Shown here piece after piece: positions 8,113 to 17,544 of a stretch of 64,000 bases of DNA. The translations under genes were made by a program, and so were the position numbers. Every line of letters starts with the position of its first letter. Positions within the stretch are counted from its first letter, which is position 1. The DNA is from CAJCJE01 sp963818685 (GTDB lineage: Bacteria; Actinomycetota; Actinomycetes; Mycobacteriales; Pseudonocardiaceae): positions 124,001-188,000 of the forward strand of contig CAWFTJ010000006.1 in the NCBI GenBank assembly GCA_963818685.1. Reading direction: 5' to 3'. Below the pieces are notes generated by a model. It was not told the DNA's origin. It saw only the letters and a list, made by a program, of their open reading frames with translations, and did not search any database.

Positions 8113-9066
8113 GTGACCTTCACGCCCAGGGCGGCCTACGAGCTGATCGCGGAGAACGTGCAGACCGTCGTGCGCGGGAAACCGGATGTCGTCCGGCTCG
8201 CCGTCGCGGCCCTGTTCGCCGAGGGGCACCTGCTGATCGAGGACGTGCCCGGGGTCGGCAAAACCACGCTGGCGCGGTGCATGGCGGCCAGTATCGACGG
8301 CCGCTGGAGCCGGATCCAGTTCACCCCGGACCTGCTGCCCGGGGACATCACCGGCGTGATGGTGTATCACCAGCACGCCGAGGGCTTCCAGTTCCATCCC
8401 GGCGGGATCTTCGCGAATGTGGTGCTGGCCGACGAGATCAACCGGGGCACGCCGAAGACGCAGGCCGCGCTGCTGGAGGTGATGGCCGAGCGGCGGGTGA
8501 CGGTGGACTCGGTCAGCCAGCGGGTGCCGCGGCCGTTCTTCGTGGTGGCCACGCAGAACCCCATCGAGATGGAGGGCACCTACCGGCTGCCCGAGGCGCA
8601 GCTGGACCGGTTCCTGATGCGGCTCTCGGTCGGCTATCCCAGCCACGACGCCGAGATGATGGTGGTGCTGGGCGAGTCCGCCGGGGTGGGGCCGGAGGAG
8701 TTGCGGCCGGTGCTGAGCATCGCGGACATCCAGCAGGTGATCGCGGAGGTGCGCCGGGTCCGGGTGGCGCCCGAGGTGGTGTCCTACGCGGTGCGTCTTG
8801 CCGCGGCGAGCCGGACCCATCCAGCCCTCCGCTACGGCGCCAGCCCCCGCGGCAGCATCGCGCTGATCAGTGCCGCACAGGCTCTCGCGGCCACCCAGGG
8901 CCGGGACTTCGTGACCCCGGACGACGTGAAGGACGTGGCTCATCCGGTGCTCGAACACCGGCTCGTGCTCACCCCCGACGCCGAGCTGAACCAGGTGCGC
9001 GCCGGTGCGGTCGTGGCCGAACTGCTGGCCACCACGCCGGCGCCGACGGCCGAGACGAGGCGCTGA
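8113..9066 (+). CDS. MoxR-type AAA+ ATPase
   Basis: This 317-residue MoxR-family ATPase has Walker A GVGKTTLA (about residue 47), Walker B VLADEINRGTPKTQ, the sensor segment VVATQNPIEMEGTYRLPEAQLDR split by its usual loop, and a C-terminal lid domain. MoxR proteins act as chaperone-like ATPases for VWA/DUF58 partners, and the next gene encodes a DUF58 protein. GTG 8113 follows GAAAGGCGAG. The stop overlaps the DUF58 start (TGATG), so translation is probably coupled. Confidence 0.9.
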   Translation: MTFTPRAAYELIAENVQTVVRGKPDVVRLAVAALFAEGHLLIEDVPGVGKTTLARCMAASIDGRWSRIQFTPDLLPGDITGVMVYHQHAEGFQFHPGGIFANVVLADEINRGTPKTQAALLEVMAERRVTVDSVSQRVPRPFFVVATQNPIEMEGTYRLPEAQLDRFLMRLSVGYPSHDAEMMVVLGESAGVGPEELRPVLSIADIQQVIAEVRRVRVAPEVVSYAVRLAAASRTHPALRYGASPRGSIALISAAQALAATQGRDFVTPDDVKDVAHPVLEHRLVLTPDAELNQVRAGAVVAELLATTPAPTAETRR

Positions 9067-10187
9067 TGCGGCTTACCGGCCGCGGGATCGGGCTGCTCGC
9101 CGGGGCCGTCTGTTGCTACGCGTTCGGGGAACTTGCCGGGTTCTTCGTGTTCCGGGCGCTGGCCGGGGTCGCGCTGGCCGTGGTGTTGGTGGCGGCGGGC
9201 ATGACGTTGGCCAAGCCGAGGGTCGAGATCGACCGGACCGTGCGGCCGGACCGGGTCGACTGCGGCGCGCCCGCGCTGGCGACCCTGGTGGTGCGCAACA
9301 TGTCCACCCGGTGGCAGCCCGGCTTCGCGGCGGGCGACCACTACGGGACCCGGCTGCACCGGATCCAGGTGCGGCCGCTGGCCGGCGGCGCGGCCGCCAC
9401 CTACCGGTATGAGCTGCCCACGTCCGAACGCGGCCGGCTCCAGGTCGGTCCGCACGTGCTGCGGGTGCTCGATCCGTTCGACCTGGTGCGCCGGGATCTC
9501 GTCATGGGGGACGTGACGCACCTGTGGGTGTATCCGCGGCGGCATGCGCTGCGACCGGTGCACGCCGGGCATCCCCGGCACCACCATGACGGCCCGGTCA
9601 CCGACCCGCCACTGCGTGGTTCGGCGGATCTGCGTGCGGTCCGGGAGTACGTGCTCGGTGACGAGGTCCGGCTGCTGCACTGGAAGGCGACCGCGCGGAC
9701 CGGTCAGCTGATGGTGCGCGAGTACGCCGATCCGGCCCAGCCGCTGGTCACGGTGGTGCTCGACACCCGGCCCTCGGCGCTGACCGCGAAGTCGTTCGAG
9801 GACGCGGTCGAGGTGGCGGCGTCGCTGCTGTCCGCGTCGGCGTTGGCCGGGCAGTACTGCCGGTTGATCACCTCGACCGGCACGGACACCCCGGCGCGCA
9901 CCGGAGCGGCTGCGGCCCGCGCGTTGCTGGAGGAGCTGTGCCTTGCCGCGCAGGACGGCCCTGAGCCAGGACCGTTGGTGCCGGTGACGCGCAGCGCCGG
10001 GCGCCCGGGTGGCGCGGTCGTGCTGCTCACCGGAGCGGCGGCGGAGCTCGGCGTGGCCGGGAAGTGGCGGCCGGACGCGGTGTTCCGGTTCGGCGGCCTG
10101 TCCGCTGTGGACGGTGCGGTGCTGATGGTGCGGGACGCGGCCGATGCCGTGGCGCGGTGGAACGCCTTCCGGGCGGGGTCGCGATGA
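9066..10187 (+). CDS. DUF58 membrane protein
   Basis: The 373-residue product has two hydrophobic helices at the N-terminus (GIGLLAGAVCCYAF; ALAGVALAVVLVAAG), then the DUF58 core with GSADLRAVREYVLGDEVRLL, the family signature around HWKATARTG, and a VWA-like domain (VTVVLDTRP). It is the usual partner of the MoxR ATPase just upstream and the transglutaminase-fold protein just downstream. This trio is widely conserved, though its exact job is unsettled. ATG 9066 shares bases with the MoxR stop, and its own TGA overlaps the next ATG. Confidence 0.88.
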   Translation: MRLTGRGIGLLAGAVCCYAFGELAGFFVFRALAGVALAVVLVAAGMTLAKPRVEIDRTVRPDRVDCGAPALATLVVRNMSTRWQPGFAAGDHYGTRLHRIQVRPLAGGAAATYRYELPTSERGRLQVGPHVLRVLDPFDLVRRDLVMGDVTHLWVYPRRHALRPVHAGHPRHHHDGPVTDPPLRGSADLRAVREYVLGDEVRLLHWKATARTGQLMVREYADPAQPLVTVVLDTRPSALTAKSFEDAVEVAASLLSASALAGQYCRLITSTGTDTPARTGAAAARALLEELCLAAQDGPEPGPLVPVTRSAGRPGGAVVLLTGAAAELGVAGKWRPDAVFRFGGLSAVDGAVLMVRDAADAVARWNAFRAGSR

Positions 10188-12340
10188 CGACATCGGTAGC
10201 GCGCTTGGATCGGCTCGCGGTGGCGGGAGTGCTGGTCGGCACTGGCATCGCGGGAATGCTGTTCACGCCCGTGTTCGGTGCTCGGCCGTTGCTGGTGCCG
10301 ATCCTGGTCGTCGTGTTGCTCGGTTACGGGTGCGTCGAGGCGTGTGCCGCGTTGCCGCGGCTGCGGCCTTGGCGGCCGGTGGTCGTGCTGGTGGTCGGAC
10401 TGCTCGGGACGGTCGAGTCCGTCCTGTTCGGCACGACCGTCGGCGGATTGCCGACGGGTGCCTCGCTGACCGCGCTCGGGCGCGGCTTCAGCCAGGCGTG
10501 GCTGCTGACGCTCCAGTCGACGTGGCCGGCACGGCCGGATGCCGCGCAGCTGTTGTTCGTGCCGCTGGCGGTGTTGTGTGCCGCGGCGGTCGGACTGGAA
10601 CTGTTGCTGCGGTTGGCCAAACCGGCGGTGGCGTTGCTGCCGGGCCTGGCGGTGGTCGGGCTCGCGCAGGCATATCAGGCATTGTCCGGAGTGGCCGGGA
10701 TCGTGGCCGTGGTCGGTTATGTCGCCGCGGCCGGTCTCGTGTTGAGCCCTCGGCGCGCTGGGGTGCGGTGGGTGGCGATGGTCGTGGCCGCCGGCATGGT
10801 CGGGGTGGTCGCGATCGGCGGCCTCGATCCGGCCGGACGGCCGCCGTACGCGTTGCAGGCGAGTCACCCGGCGCCGTTGCGACAGCACCAGATCAGCGAT
10901 CCACTGGATCAGATCGCGGACCGGCTGGCCGATCCGAACCAGGTGGTGTTCCGGTATACCAGCACCACGCCGGTCGATCGGTGGCGGCTGGCCGTGCTGT
11001 CCGGGTTCGACGGGGCCAACTGGTCGGCCGACCTGTCACCGCGGCGGCTGGGCACCGGTGTCGCCGCGCCGCCGGACACGACGGCGCGCTCGGCGCAGGT
11101 CCGGCTGAGTGGTCCGACCGGGCCATGGCTGCCGAGTCAGTCCGCACCGCTGGACGTGACCGGAGTGTCTCCGCTGATCGACCAGGCGACCGGCACGCTC
11201 ATGCTGGACTCCGCCGCTCCGGCGAGTTACCAGTTGACCTGGGCCGAGCCGACGATCGACGCGAGCAGGCTCGGTGCGGCCGCGGTGGATGCCGGGGCGC
11301 CGGGCGGGCTCGGCGGGGTCGGCATCGTGCCCGCCGGGATCGACGCGCTCGCCAGGAAAGCGTCGGCCGGGCTGCGGCCGACCTTCCAACTCGCCCTGCA
11401 ACTGGAGCGCTTCCTCGCGACCGACTATCGGGTCGCGACCGGCGGTGCCCTGCCGACCGGGCACGGCTGGCCGCAGGTCGCGTACTTCCTGACCACGAGC
11501 AAGCGCGGCACCAGCGAGCAGTTCGCCGCCGCGTATGTGCTGCTGGCCCGGCTGATCGGCATCCCGGCCCGGCTGGTGGTCGGCTTCCGTGGTTCGGCCG
11601 ACCTGGTCGACGGCGTTTCGGTTGTGCGCAACAAGGACGTGTTGGCCTGGCCGGAGGTCGCGGTCGCCGGGGTCGGCTGGGTGCCGCTGGATCCGACCGA
11701 GGGGGCCGCGCGGTCCGGTGCGACCTCCTCAGGAGGGGGGACCGGGCTGGCCGGCGCGGTCGCCGCGGCCCGACAACAACTCCCGCCCGCGAATGACCTG
11801 CACCCGGCCCGACTGCCGCAGGGCGCCGAGGGAGCCGTCGCCCGTCAATTGTCCGATGTGGATACTCGCCGACTGTCGGCCGTCGCAGCGGTGGTGTTGG
11901 CGTTGCTCGTGTGTTGGCTGGCCGGGGTGCCGCTCGGCACCTGGGCACGCTCCCGCGCCCGGCGGCGACGGTCCGGCGCGGACGGGGTGATCGGCGCGTG
12001 GTCCGAGGCGCGGGACCGGCTGCGGGCGCACGGCGTGCCGTACCGGATCGGCATGACGCCCAGGGATGTGGCCCGATCCGGGGACCCGGTGGTCGGTGCG
12101 CGGACGGCGGAGTCGGTCATGCGGTTGGCGCGGGTGGTGGACATGGCGTTGTGGTCCGGTGTGCTGGTCACCGACGGCGCGACGCGGCGGGCCTGGCAGG
12201 AGGTGCGCGCGATCCGCGACGGGCTGGCCGCACGGTCGTGGCGGGTCCGGTTGTGGGCGGCCGTGGATCCGCGGTCCCTGCTGCCACCGGCGGGCTCGCG
12301 GTGGCAACGGTCGCGTCGGGATCGTTCCTGGTTGCGGTGA
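10184..12340 (+). CDS. TgpA-like transglutaminase-fold membrane protein, catalytic residues replaced
   Basis: The 718-residue protein has about six TM helices in the first 230 residues, an extracytoplasmic transglutaminase-like domain (about 400-530), another TM helix near 570 and a C-terminal cytoplasmic tail. In active members the domain reads GxCEQFA and DAHAW. Here the matching segments are RGTSEQFAAAY (Ser about 444 instead of Cys) and KDVLAWPEV (Leu about 487 instead of His). Only the Asp region (VPLDPTEGA) looks normal. The fold is probably kept but the classical Cys-His chemistry is lost. It overlaps DUF58 by ATGA and converges on the kinase gene with a four-base gap. Confidence 0.85.
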   Translation: MTTSVARLDRLAVAGVLVGTGIAGMLFTPVFGARPLLVPILVVVLLGYGCVEACAALPRLRPWRPVVVLVVGLLGTVESVLFGTTVGGLPTGASLTALGRGFSQAWLLTLQSTWPARPDAAQLLFVPLAVLCAAAVGLELLLRLAKPAVALLPGLAVVGLAQAYQALSGVAGIVAVVGYVAAAGLVLSPRRAGVRWVAMVVAAGMVGVVAIGGLDPAGRPPYALQASHPAPLRQHQISDPLDQIADRLADPNQVVFRYTSTTPVDRWRLAVLSGFDGANWSADLSPRRLGTGVAAPPDTTARSAQVRLSGPTGPWLPSQSAPLDVTGVSPLIDQATGTLMLDSAAPASYQLTWAEPTIDASRLGAAAVDAGAPGGLGGVGIVPAGIDALARKASAGLRPTFQLALQLERFLATDYRVATGGALPTGHGWPQVAYFLTTSKRGTSEQFAAAYVLLARLIGIPARLVVGFRGSADLVDGVSVVRNKDVLAWPEVAVAGVGWVPLDPTEGAARSGATSSGGGTGLAGAVAAARQQLPPANDLHPARLPQGAEGAVARQLSDVDTRRLSAVAAVVLALLVCWLAGVPLGTWARSRARRRRSGADGVIGAWSEARDRLRAHGVPYRIGMTPRDVARSGDPVVGARTAESVMRLARVVDMALWSGVLVTDGATRRAWQEVRAIRDGLAARSWRVRLWAAVDPRSLLPPAGSRWQRSRRDRSWLR

Positions 12341-12344
12341 GCCG

Positions 12345-13718
12345 CTACTGGCCGCAGCGCGCGCCGCGGATGGGTACCGACTGGCTGGTGTAGACGTGCT
12401 GACCGTCGGTGCCGCGGATCTGGAAGCAGTAGCCGCGGCCGGGATCGACCGGCACCCGCAGGGAATGCTGGCGGTAGGCCATCAGCACCATGGTGTTGAT
12501 GTGCTCGCCCGCCACGACCACGGCGAAGTCCAGGTCGCCGCCGTCGGCGGTCCAGGACAGTTGCACCGCGGTGCCCTGGTCGGTCGGCGGGGCGAGCACC
12601 AGATGCACCGCGGGCGTTGCGTTCGACTGGGTCACGGCGGGCCGGGCCGGGCCGGCGGCCACGGCCCGGCCGGGTTCGGTCCGGCTGCCGTGCGGAAAGA
12701 TCAACGGTATCGCGGCCAGGACGACGACGGCCGCGCCGCCGATCAGCAGTGCGAGCCGCCGTTTCCGCTCGCGTGACGTGGCTTGTGTTGCCGAGTCGGC
12801 CGCGCTGTCGAGTCGGTAGATCTCGGTGCGGACCAGCCGGATCGGTCCGGTGGGCGGGTCGATGGCGTGCGTGGCGGCCTGGAAGTCGTCGAAGTCGTGG
12901 TCGTCGGCCTGCGCGGGCAGCCGGTCGCGCAGCGTCGTGCACAGTTCGGCGACGGTGGCCGGGTCCCGAGGGCGGCGCTCGGGATCCTTGGCCAGCAGCA
13001 GGCGGACCATGTTGGACAGCTCGACCGGGATGGTGGGTCCGGTGAGCGGCGGCGCTTCCTCGCGCAGCACGCGCAGGATCCACTCGTCCCGTTGCTGGCC
13101 GACGCGTCGGGGAAACGGTGGCGCTCCGGTCAGCGCGGTGTAGAGCACCGCGCCGAGGCCGTAGAGGTCGGAGGCGGCGGAATGGGTTTCGTCGCGCAGC
13201 GTTTCCGGTGCCGTGTAGTCGAGAGCGTGCGCCGGGTCGCGGGGAAACCGTTGGCGCAGAGCGAGTCCGAAGTCGGCAAGGGCGATCTCGCCGGACTGCC
13301 GGTACAGCACGTTGTCCGGCGTCACCGCGCCGTGCACGACTCCCATCCGGTGCGCGGCGGCCAGCGCGGTGGCCACCGCGCTCCCGACCGCCAGCGCCTC
13401 GCGCACCGGCAGCGCGGTCCCGGATTCCAACCGCCCGGCCAGCGATCCCCGGCACAGCTCCATCCGCACGCCCCAGCGGCCGCCGGAGTCCTCGACCGTG
13501 TCGTCGACCAGCAGCAGGCAACGCAGTGCCCGCAAGGGTTCCAGGGCCGCGCGTTCCCGATCGAAGCCTGCGCGGGTGTTCTTGTCGATGCGCTCCGCGA
13601 ACATCTTCACCGCGACCTCTGCCCCGGTGTCGGCCGCTCTGCCAACGTAGACCGTGGCGACCGGACCCCGTGCCAGCGGCCGCAGATCGCTGACCGCGCA
13701 GCCGCCGTCGATGCTCAT
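12345..13718 (-). CDS. Membrane Ser/Thr kinase-like protein, probable pseudokinase
   Basis: The 457-residue protein has an N-terminal kinase fold (about 10-270), a Pro/Ala linker, one TM helix near residue 325 (LALLIGGAAVVVLAAIPLIF) and an extracellular β-rich FN3-like domain, the PknB-type layout. The ATP-binding Lys is present (VAVKMF) and DFG is kept (ALADFG). The catalytic loop, however, reads HGAVTPDN, with Ala instead of the Asp of HRD, and the glycine loop (ARGPVATVY) is poor. It may therefore be a pseudokinase or ligand-sensing scaffold. Kinases in this position often regulate T7SS or wall processes. It starts at ATG 13718 and is divergent from eccD. Confidence 0.82.
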   Translation of the reverse strand: MSIDGGCAVSDLRPLARGPVATVYVGRAADTGAEVAVKMFAERIDKNTRAGFDRERAALEPLRALRCLLLVDDTVEDSGGRWGVRMELCRGSLAGRLESGTALPVREALAVGSAVATALAAAHRMGVVHGAVTPDNVLYRQSGEIALADFGLALRQRFPRDPAHALDYTAPETLRDETHSAASDLYGLGAVLYTALTGAPPFPRRVGQQRDEWILRVLREEAPPLTGPTIPVELSNMVRLLLAKDPERRPRDPATVAELCTTLRDRLPAQADDHDFDDFQAATHAIDPPTGPIRLVRTEIYRLDSAADSATQATSRERKRRLALLIGGAAVVVLAAIPLIFPHGSRTEPGRAVAAGPARPAVTQSNATPAVHLVLAPPTDQGTAVQLSWTADGGDLDFAVVVAGEHINTMVLMAYRQHSLRVPVDPGRGYCFQIRGTDGQHVYTSQSVPIRGARCGQ

Positions 13719-13818
13719 TCACCCACTGTAGGGAGAAAACACCCGCCGCGCTGGGGAGTTTGGCAGGTTCCTGCCTGAGTCCGACCGCGCGCGCGACCAG
13801 TGCCCGACGCTGGTCGGT

Positions 13819-15195
13819 ATGCAGACCACTGGCCTGGTGAGAGTCACCGTCGCCACCCCGCGCCGCCGCATCGATCTGGCGCTGCCCGAACACGCCGCCG
13901 TCGCGGAACTTCTTCCCGGGCTGCTGGCCCGCGCGGGGGAGGGACTGGCCGACGGCACGACCGCCGACGGCGGCTGGCTGCTGCGCCGACCGGACGGCGA
14001 GGCGTTGGACGCCGACCGCACGCTGGGCGCGCATCGCGTCCGCGACGGCGAGGTGCTGCACCTCGCGCCCCGGCGGCTGGACTGGCCCGAGCTGGAATAC
14101 GACGATGTGGTTGACGCGATCGCCACCGGCTCCGGCCGCACCGGTGGGCTGTGGGGACCGCGGCACACGCGCTGGGCCGGTCTGTCCGCGTGCGGCGTTG
14201 CGCTGCTGTTCGCGCTGGCCGCCGTGCTGCGGGCGGGTCCGACATGGGGCACGGCGGCCGCCTGGGCGCTGGGCGCGGCCGCGGTGCTGCTGGCCGCCGG
14301 GGTGGTCCTGGCCAGGGCGCTCGGCGATGCCGGGGCCGGGGCGGTGCTGGCGGCGGCCGCGTTGCCCTTCGCGTTCGCCGGGGGTGGGCTGCTGCTGGCT
14401 GGGACGCATCCGCTGACCGGGCTCTCCGCCGGGAACCTGCTGTGCGGGGCGGCCGCGCTGTTGCTGGTGGCGGCCCTGGCCCGGCTCGGCGTGGTGGCGG
14501 CGCCCGCGCTGTTCAACGCGGCGATCACGATCGGCGTGCTGGGCGTGCTGACCGGCTGGCTGGCCACGACCGGCGAATTCGCCGGTTACCGGGCCGCGGC
14601 CGTGGTCGGCGGGGCGGTGCTGGCGTTGTCGCCCACGTTCGCGTCGCTGTCGTTGCGGCTGGGCCGGGTGCCGATGCCGGTGCTGCCCCGGTCCGCCGCG
14701 GACCTGGTGCGCGACGACCCCCAGCCGCCACTGGCGCTGGTACACGCCGCCGTCGCGCGGGCGGACACGCTGCTCACCGGGATGCTGGCCGGGGCATGCG
14801 TCGTCGTGCTGGGGTGCGAGGTGGCGCTGATCGCCAGCGGCGACACCGCGGCGACCGTGCTGGTCGTCGTGCTGGCAGCCGGATTCCTGGTGCGGTCGCG
14901 GCTGTATCCGGTGCCACGGCAACGGATACCGGTCCTGGCGGCCGGATTGGCCGGGGCAGGCTGCCTGGCGGCCGGTCCGCTGACCGCGGCGGGCCCGCTG
15001 GTCCTGGGCGGGCCGGTGCTGCTCGCGGCGGCCGGGATCGCGGTCGCGGCCGGACTGTTGGGCAGCACCCGGGTCGCCAACCCGTATCTGCCGCGACTGG
15101 CCGAGTACGCCGAGACGCTGCTCGTACTGGCCGTCGTGCCGGTGGTGCTCGCGGTGCTGGACCTCTACAGCGCCGTGCGCGGGCTGTGGGGCTGA
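13819..15195 (+). CDS. eccD: Type VII secretion integral membrane protein EccD
   Basis: The 458-residue product has an N-terminal ubiquitin-like (YukD) domain in the first 95 residues (VRVTVATPRRRIDLALPE), then about eleven TM helices between roughly 120 and 455, matching EccD. EccD lines the membrane channel of the ESX core complex with EccB, EccC and EccE. It begins at ATG 13819 and is followed directly by eccB after five bases, so the two form one unit. It is divergent from the kinase-like gene with about 100 bases between starts. Confidence 0.9.
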   Translation: MQTTGLVRVTVATPRRRIDLALPEHAAVAELLPGLLARAGEGLADGTTADGGWLLRRPDGEALDADRTLGAHRVRDGEVLHLAPRRLDWPELEYDDVVDAIATGSGRTGGLWGPRHTRWAGLSACGVALLFALAAVLRAGPTWGTAAAWALGAAAVLLAAGVVLARALGDAGAGAVLAAAALPFAFAGGGLLLAGTHPLTGLSAGNLLCGAAALLLVAALARLGVVAAPALFNAAITIGVLGVLTGWLATTGEFAGYRAAAVVGGAVLALSPTFASLSLRLGRVPMPVLPRSAADLVRDDPQPPLALVHAAVARADTLLTGMLAGACVVVLGCEVALIASGDTAATVLVVVLAAGFLVRSRLYPVPRQRIPVLAAGLAGAGCLAAGPLTAAGPLVLGGPVLLAAAGIAVAAGLLGSTRVANPYLPRLAEYAETLLVLAVVPVVLAVLDLYSAVRGLWG

Positions 15196-15200
15196 CGGCG

Positions 15201-16625
15201 ATGACCTCGCGACGTGACCAACTGCAGGCCTACCAGTTCCTGGTGCAGCGCTCGGTTTCCGCGCTGGTGACCAGGGAGACCGATCCGCTGCAACCGCCGT
15301 TCCGCCGGTCGACCGGGGCCCTGGTGGGCGGGATCCTGCTGGCCGTCCTGGTGCTGGCCGGATTCGGCGTGTACGGGGTGATCGTGCCGGGCGGCGCCAC
15401 CAGTTGGCGCAACCAGTCCGCGGTGATCGTGGAGAAGGAGACCGGAACCCGCTACGTCTACCTGGACGGGCAACTGCACCCGGTGACCAACTACGTGTCC
15501 GCACTGCTGGTGCTCGGCCAGCACAGTCCGACGCTGTCGGTGTCCGGCAACTCGCTGGCCGGGGTCGCGCGCGGACCGCTGCTGGGCATCCAGGACGCGC
15601 CGGACGCGCTGCCCGGCCCGGACCGGCTGCTCACCGGGTCGTGGTCGCTGTGCTCCACGTCGGCCACCGACGCGTCGGGCAGCCCGGTCGAGCAGTCGGT
15701 GCTGCTGGCCGGGGCTTCGGCAGCCGGCGGTTCCGGCCTGGCCGACCGCGCCCTGCTGGTCCAGCTGGCGGTGACCGGTGACCGATACCTGATCTGGCAC
15801 GGCTACCGGCACCACATCGACGACTACGGCTCGGTCGGCACCGGCCTCGCGCTGACCAACCAGCCCTGGGCCACGGTGGATCAGGCCTGGCTGGACGTGC
15901 TGCCTACCGGCGCCCCGCTCGGGCCGATCGCGGTGCCGCAGGCCGGGACGCTGTCCACGGCCGTGGCCGCCCGCACGGACATCCGGGTCGGCATGCTGCT
16001 GGTGGTCAACACCGTCGACGGCGCGAAGCAGTACTACCTGGCCGGTCGGGACGCGCTGCGGCCGATCACCGAGGCGCAGTACGACATCCAGCGCGCCTAC
16101 CCGCAGACCATGGCCGCCTATCCGTCCGGCGCGCCTGCCGCGGTCAGCCTGGATCCCGCGGCGGCCGCCGCCGCCCGCACCCTCGACGCGCCCGCCGCAG
16201 CGGCGGACGACGCGCCGGGCGCGCGTCCGGCCATGGCGGGCCTGTCCGATGCGGCCACCACGGTCTGCGCCGCCTTCGCTCCCGGCGGCTCGGTCCCGCA
16301 ACTGATTGTCGGTCCGACGCTGCCGAGCCCGTTGTCCGCGACGGAAAGCCGTTCGGGGACCGGAACTCCGCTGGCCGATCGGGTGTACGTGCCGCCGGGC
16401 TCGGCGGTGCTGGTGGACGCCATGCCCGCGCCGGACGCGCCAAGCGGCACCCTGGCGGTGGTCACCGACGAGGGCCGCTGCTATCCGCTCGCCTCGCCCG
16501 ATGTACTCAAGACCTTGGGCTACGACACGGCAAAGCCGGTGAAAATGCCCGCCGGACTGGTGGCCCGGCTGCCACAGGGCCCGAGCCTCGATCCCGCTGC
16601 CGCTGCCCGGCAACCCATCGGATGA
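15201..16625 (+). CDS. eccB: Type VII secretion protein EccB
   Basis: The 474-residue protein opens with the EccB hallmark MTSRRDQLQAYQFLVQR. It has one TM helix at about 40-62 (LVGGILLAVLVLAGFGVYGV), then a large extracytoplasmic domain with the NQSAVIVEKETGTRYVYLDG motif and repeated β-modules. EccB is the periplasmic-facing part of the ESX complex. Two cysteines (about 151 and 341) could form the usual disulfide. An Ala-rich insertion lies near 315-345. Start ATG 15201 is five bases after the eccD stop, and transcription probably ends at the hairpin 16631-16677. Confidence 0.93.
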   Translation: MTSRRDQLQAYQFLVQRSVSALVTRETDPLQPPFRRSTGALVGGILLAVLVLAGFGVYGVIVPGGATSWRNQSAVIVEKETGTRYVYLDGQLHPVTNYVSALLVLGQHSPTLSVSGNSLAGVARGPLLGIQDAPDALPGPDRLLTGSWSLCSTSATDASGSPVEQSVLLAGASAAGGSGLADRALLVQLAVTGDRYLIWHGYRHHIDDYGSVGTGLALTNQPWATVDQAWLDVLPTGAPLGPIAVPQAGTLSTAVAARTDIRVGMLLVVNTVDGAKQYYLAGRDALRPITEAQYDIQRAYPQTMAAYPSGAPAAVSLDPAAAAAARTLDAPAAAADDAPGARPAMAGLSDAATTVCAAFAPGGSVPQLIVGPTLPSPLSATESRSGTGTPLADRVYVPPGSAVLVDAMPAPDAPSGTLAVVTDEGRCYPLASPDVLKTLGYDTAKPVKMPAGLVARLPQGPSLDPAAAARQPIG

Positions 16626-16630
16626 GCAGC

Positions 16631-16677
16631 GCATGAGGAAAGCCCCCAGGTCACGACCCAGGGGGCTTTCCTCATGC
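16631..16677. terminator. Bidirectional hairpin between convergent T7SS units
   Basis: Arms GCATGAGGAAAGCCCCC (16631-16647) and its perfect complement (16661-16677) form a 17-bp stem with a 13-base loop. It lies five bases after the eccB stop and two bases before the stop of the convergent gene, so it probably terminates both. No T-run follows. Confidence 0.85.
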
Positions 16678-16679
16678 GG

Positions 16680-17531
16680 TCACTTCTTCATGTCGGTGAA
16701 CACGCTGTTGAGCAGGGCAGCGGCTTCCTGATCGGCCGCGTCGTAGTTCTTCGACGACGCGGTCACGCCGGACCCCACCGCCGCGAGCCTGCTCACCAGG
16801 CTGTCCAGGTGCTGGTGCCACCGGTTGGCGCAGTAACCCAGCGCGGACGTGGACGTCCACTTGGCGTTATCGAAGCTGCTGTCCAACAGAGCCAGGCTCA
16901 TCCCGGCCTCGCTGTGCGCGAGCAGTTTGGAGTTGGCCGTCTGCGCGTCGTTGGCCAGGCTGACGAGCTGTTTGCCGGTGGCGTTCACCGCGCCCGCCTG
17001 GATCTGCACGTCGGGCGGACTGCCGACATCGCCAGGGTCGAGGCTGGGGCTGCCCACCTGGCTGGTGAACGAGTTCAGTTGGCCCGTGGCGTCCTGGTCG
17101 GCCGTTGTCGCCGCGGCCATCGCGTTGTTGATGCGTGCCGAGACTTGGCTGATCACCAAGTTCTTGTCGCTCGGCCCGGTGACCTTGGCCCCGTCGCCCC
17201 ACGTCGTGACGGTCAGGCCGTTGGCCTTCGCGGTGGCCAATGCCCACTGGAGATCCTCCTGGGCACGGGAGGCGGCGTCGGCGAGCACGTGGAGCGTTGA
17301 CGCCACGTTCTTGCCGGTGAGGCCGGCCGCACCGTAGGCATCGGCAAGGCTGGTCAACTCCCGCGTGTTCAGCGCGCCGGCCTCGTCCGGCCAGTGGCTG
17401 TTGAGATTGCGCACCCCGACAATGAGATCCGCGGCACACTGCGTGCAGTGCGCTGCCACCGAGATCCATTCGTCGGCACGGGCGCTCCAGTCCCGTGGCT
17501 TGGCGTCGCGCAGTCCGGTGTATCCGACCAT
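16680..17531 (-). CDS. Helical ESX-associated protein with YxxxD motif (candidate T7SS substrate)
   Basis: This 283-residue protein is predicted helical, with a WXG-like turn (LNSHWPDEAG) near residue 45. Its C-terminal part (LGYCANRWHQHLDSLVSRL, then KNYDAADQEAAALL) resembles EspC/WXG-type helical hairpins. The segment YDAAD fits the YxxxD/E T7SS export signal, here close to the C-terminus where such signals normally act. ATG 17531 follows GGGGA at seven bases. It is the last gene of the minus-strand unit eccC, 18787 protein, PPE-like protein, this gene. Export is an inference. Confidence 0.65.
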   Translation of the reverse strand: MVGYTGLRDAKPRDWSARADEWISVAAHCTQCAADLIVGVRNLNSHWPDEAGALNTRELTSLADAYGAAGLTGKNVASTLHVLADAASRAQEDLQWALATAKANGLTVTTWGDGAKVTGPSDKNLVISQVSARINNAMAAATTADQDATGQLNSFTSQVGSPSLDPGDVGSPPDVQIQAGAVNATGKQLVSLANDAQTANSKLLAHSEAGMSLALLDSSFDNAKWTSTSALGYCANRWHQHLDSLVSRLAAVGSGVTASSKNYDAADQEAAALLNSVFTDMKK

Positions 17532-17544
17532 GTTGGAATCCCCA

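Noticed and set aside
11845..15504. Very long minus-strand frame of over 1200 codons
   Set aside because: It is antisense to eccD, eccB and the transglutaminase-like gene. Arg/Pro/Gly-rich composition is typical of antisense frames in high-GC DNA.
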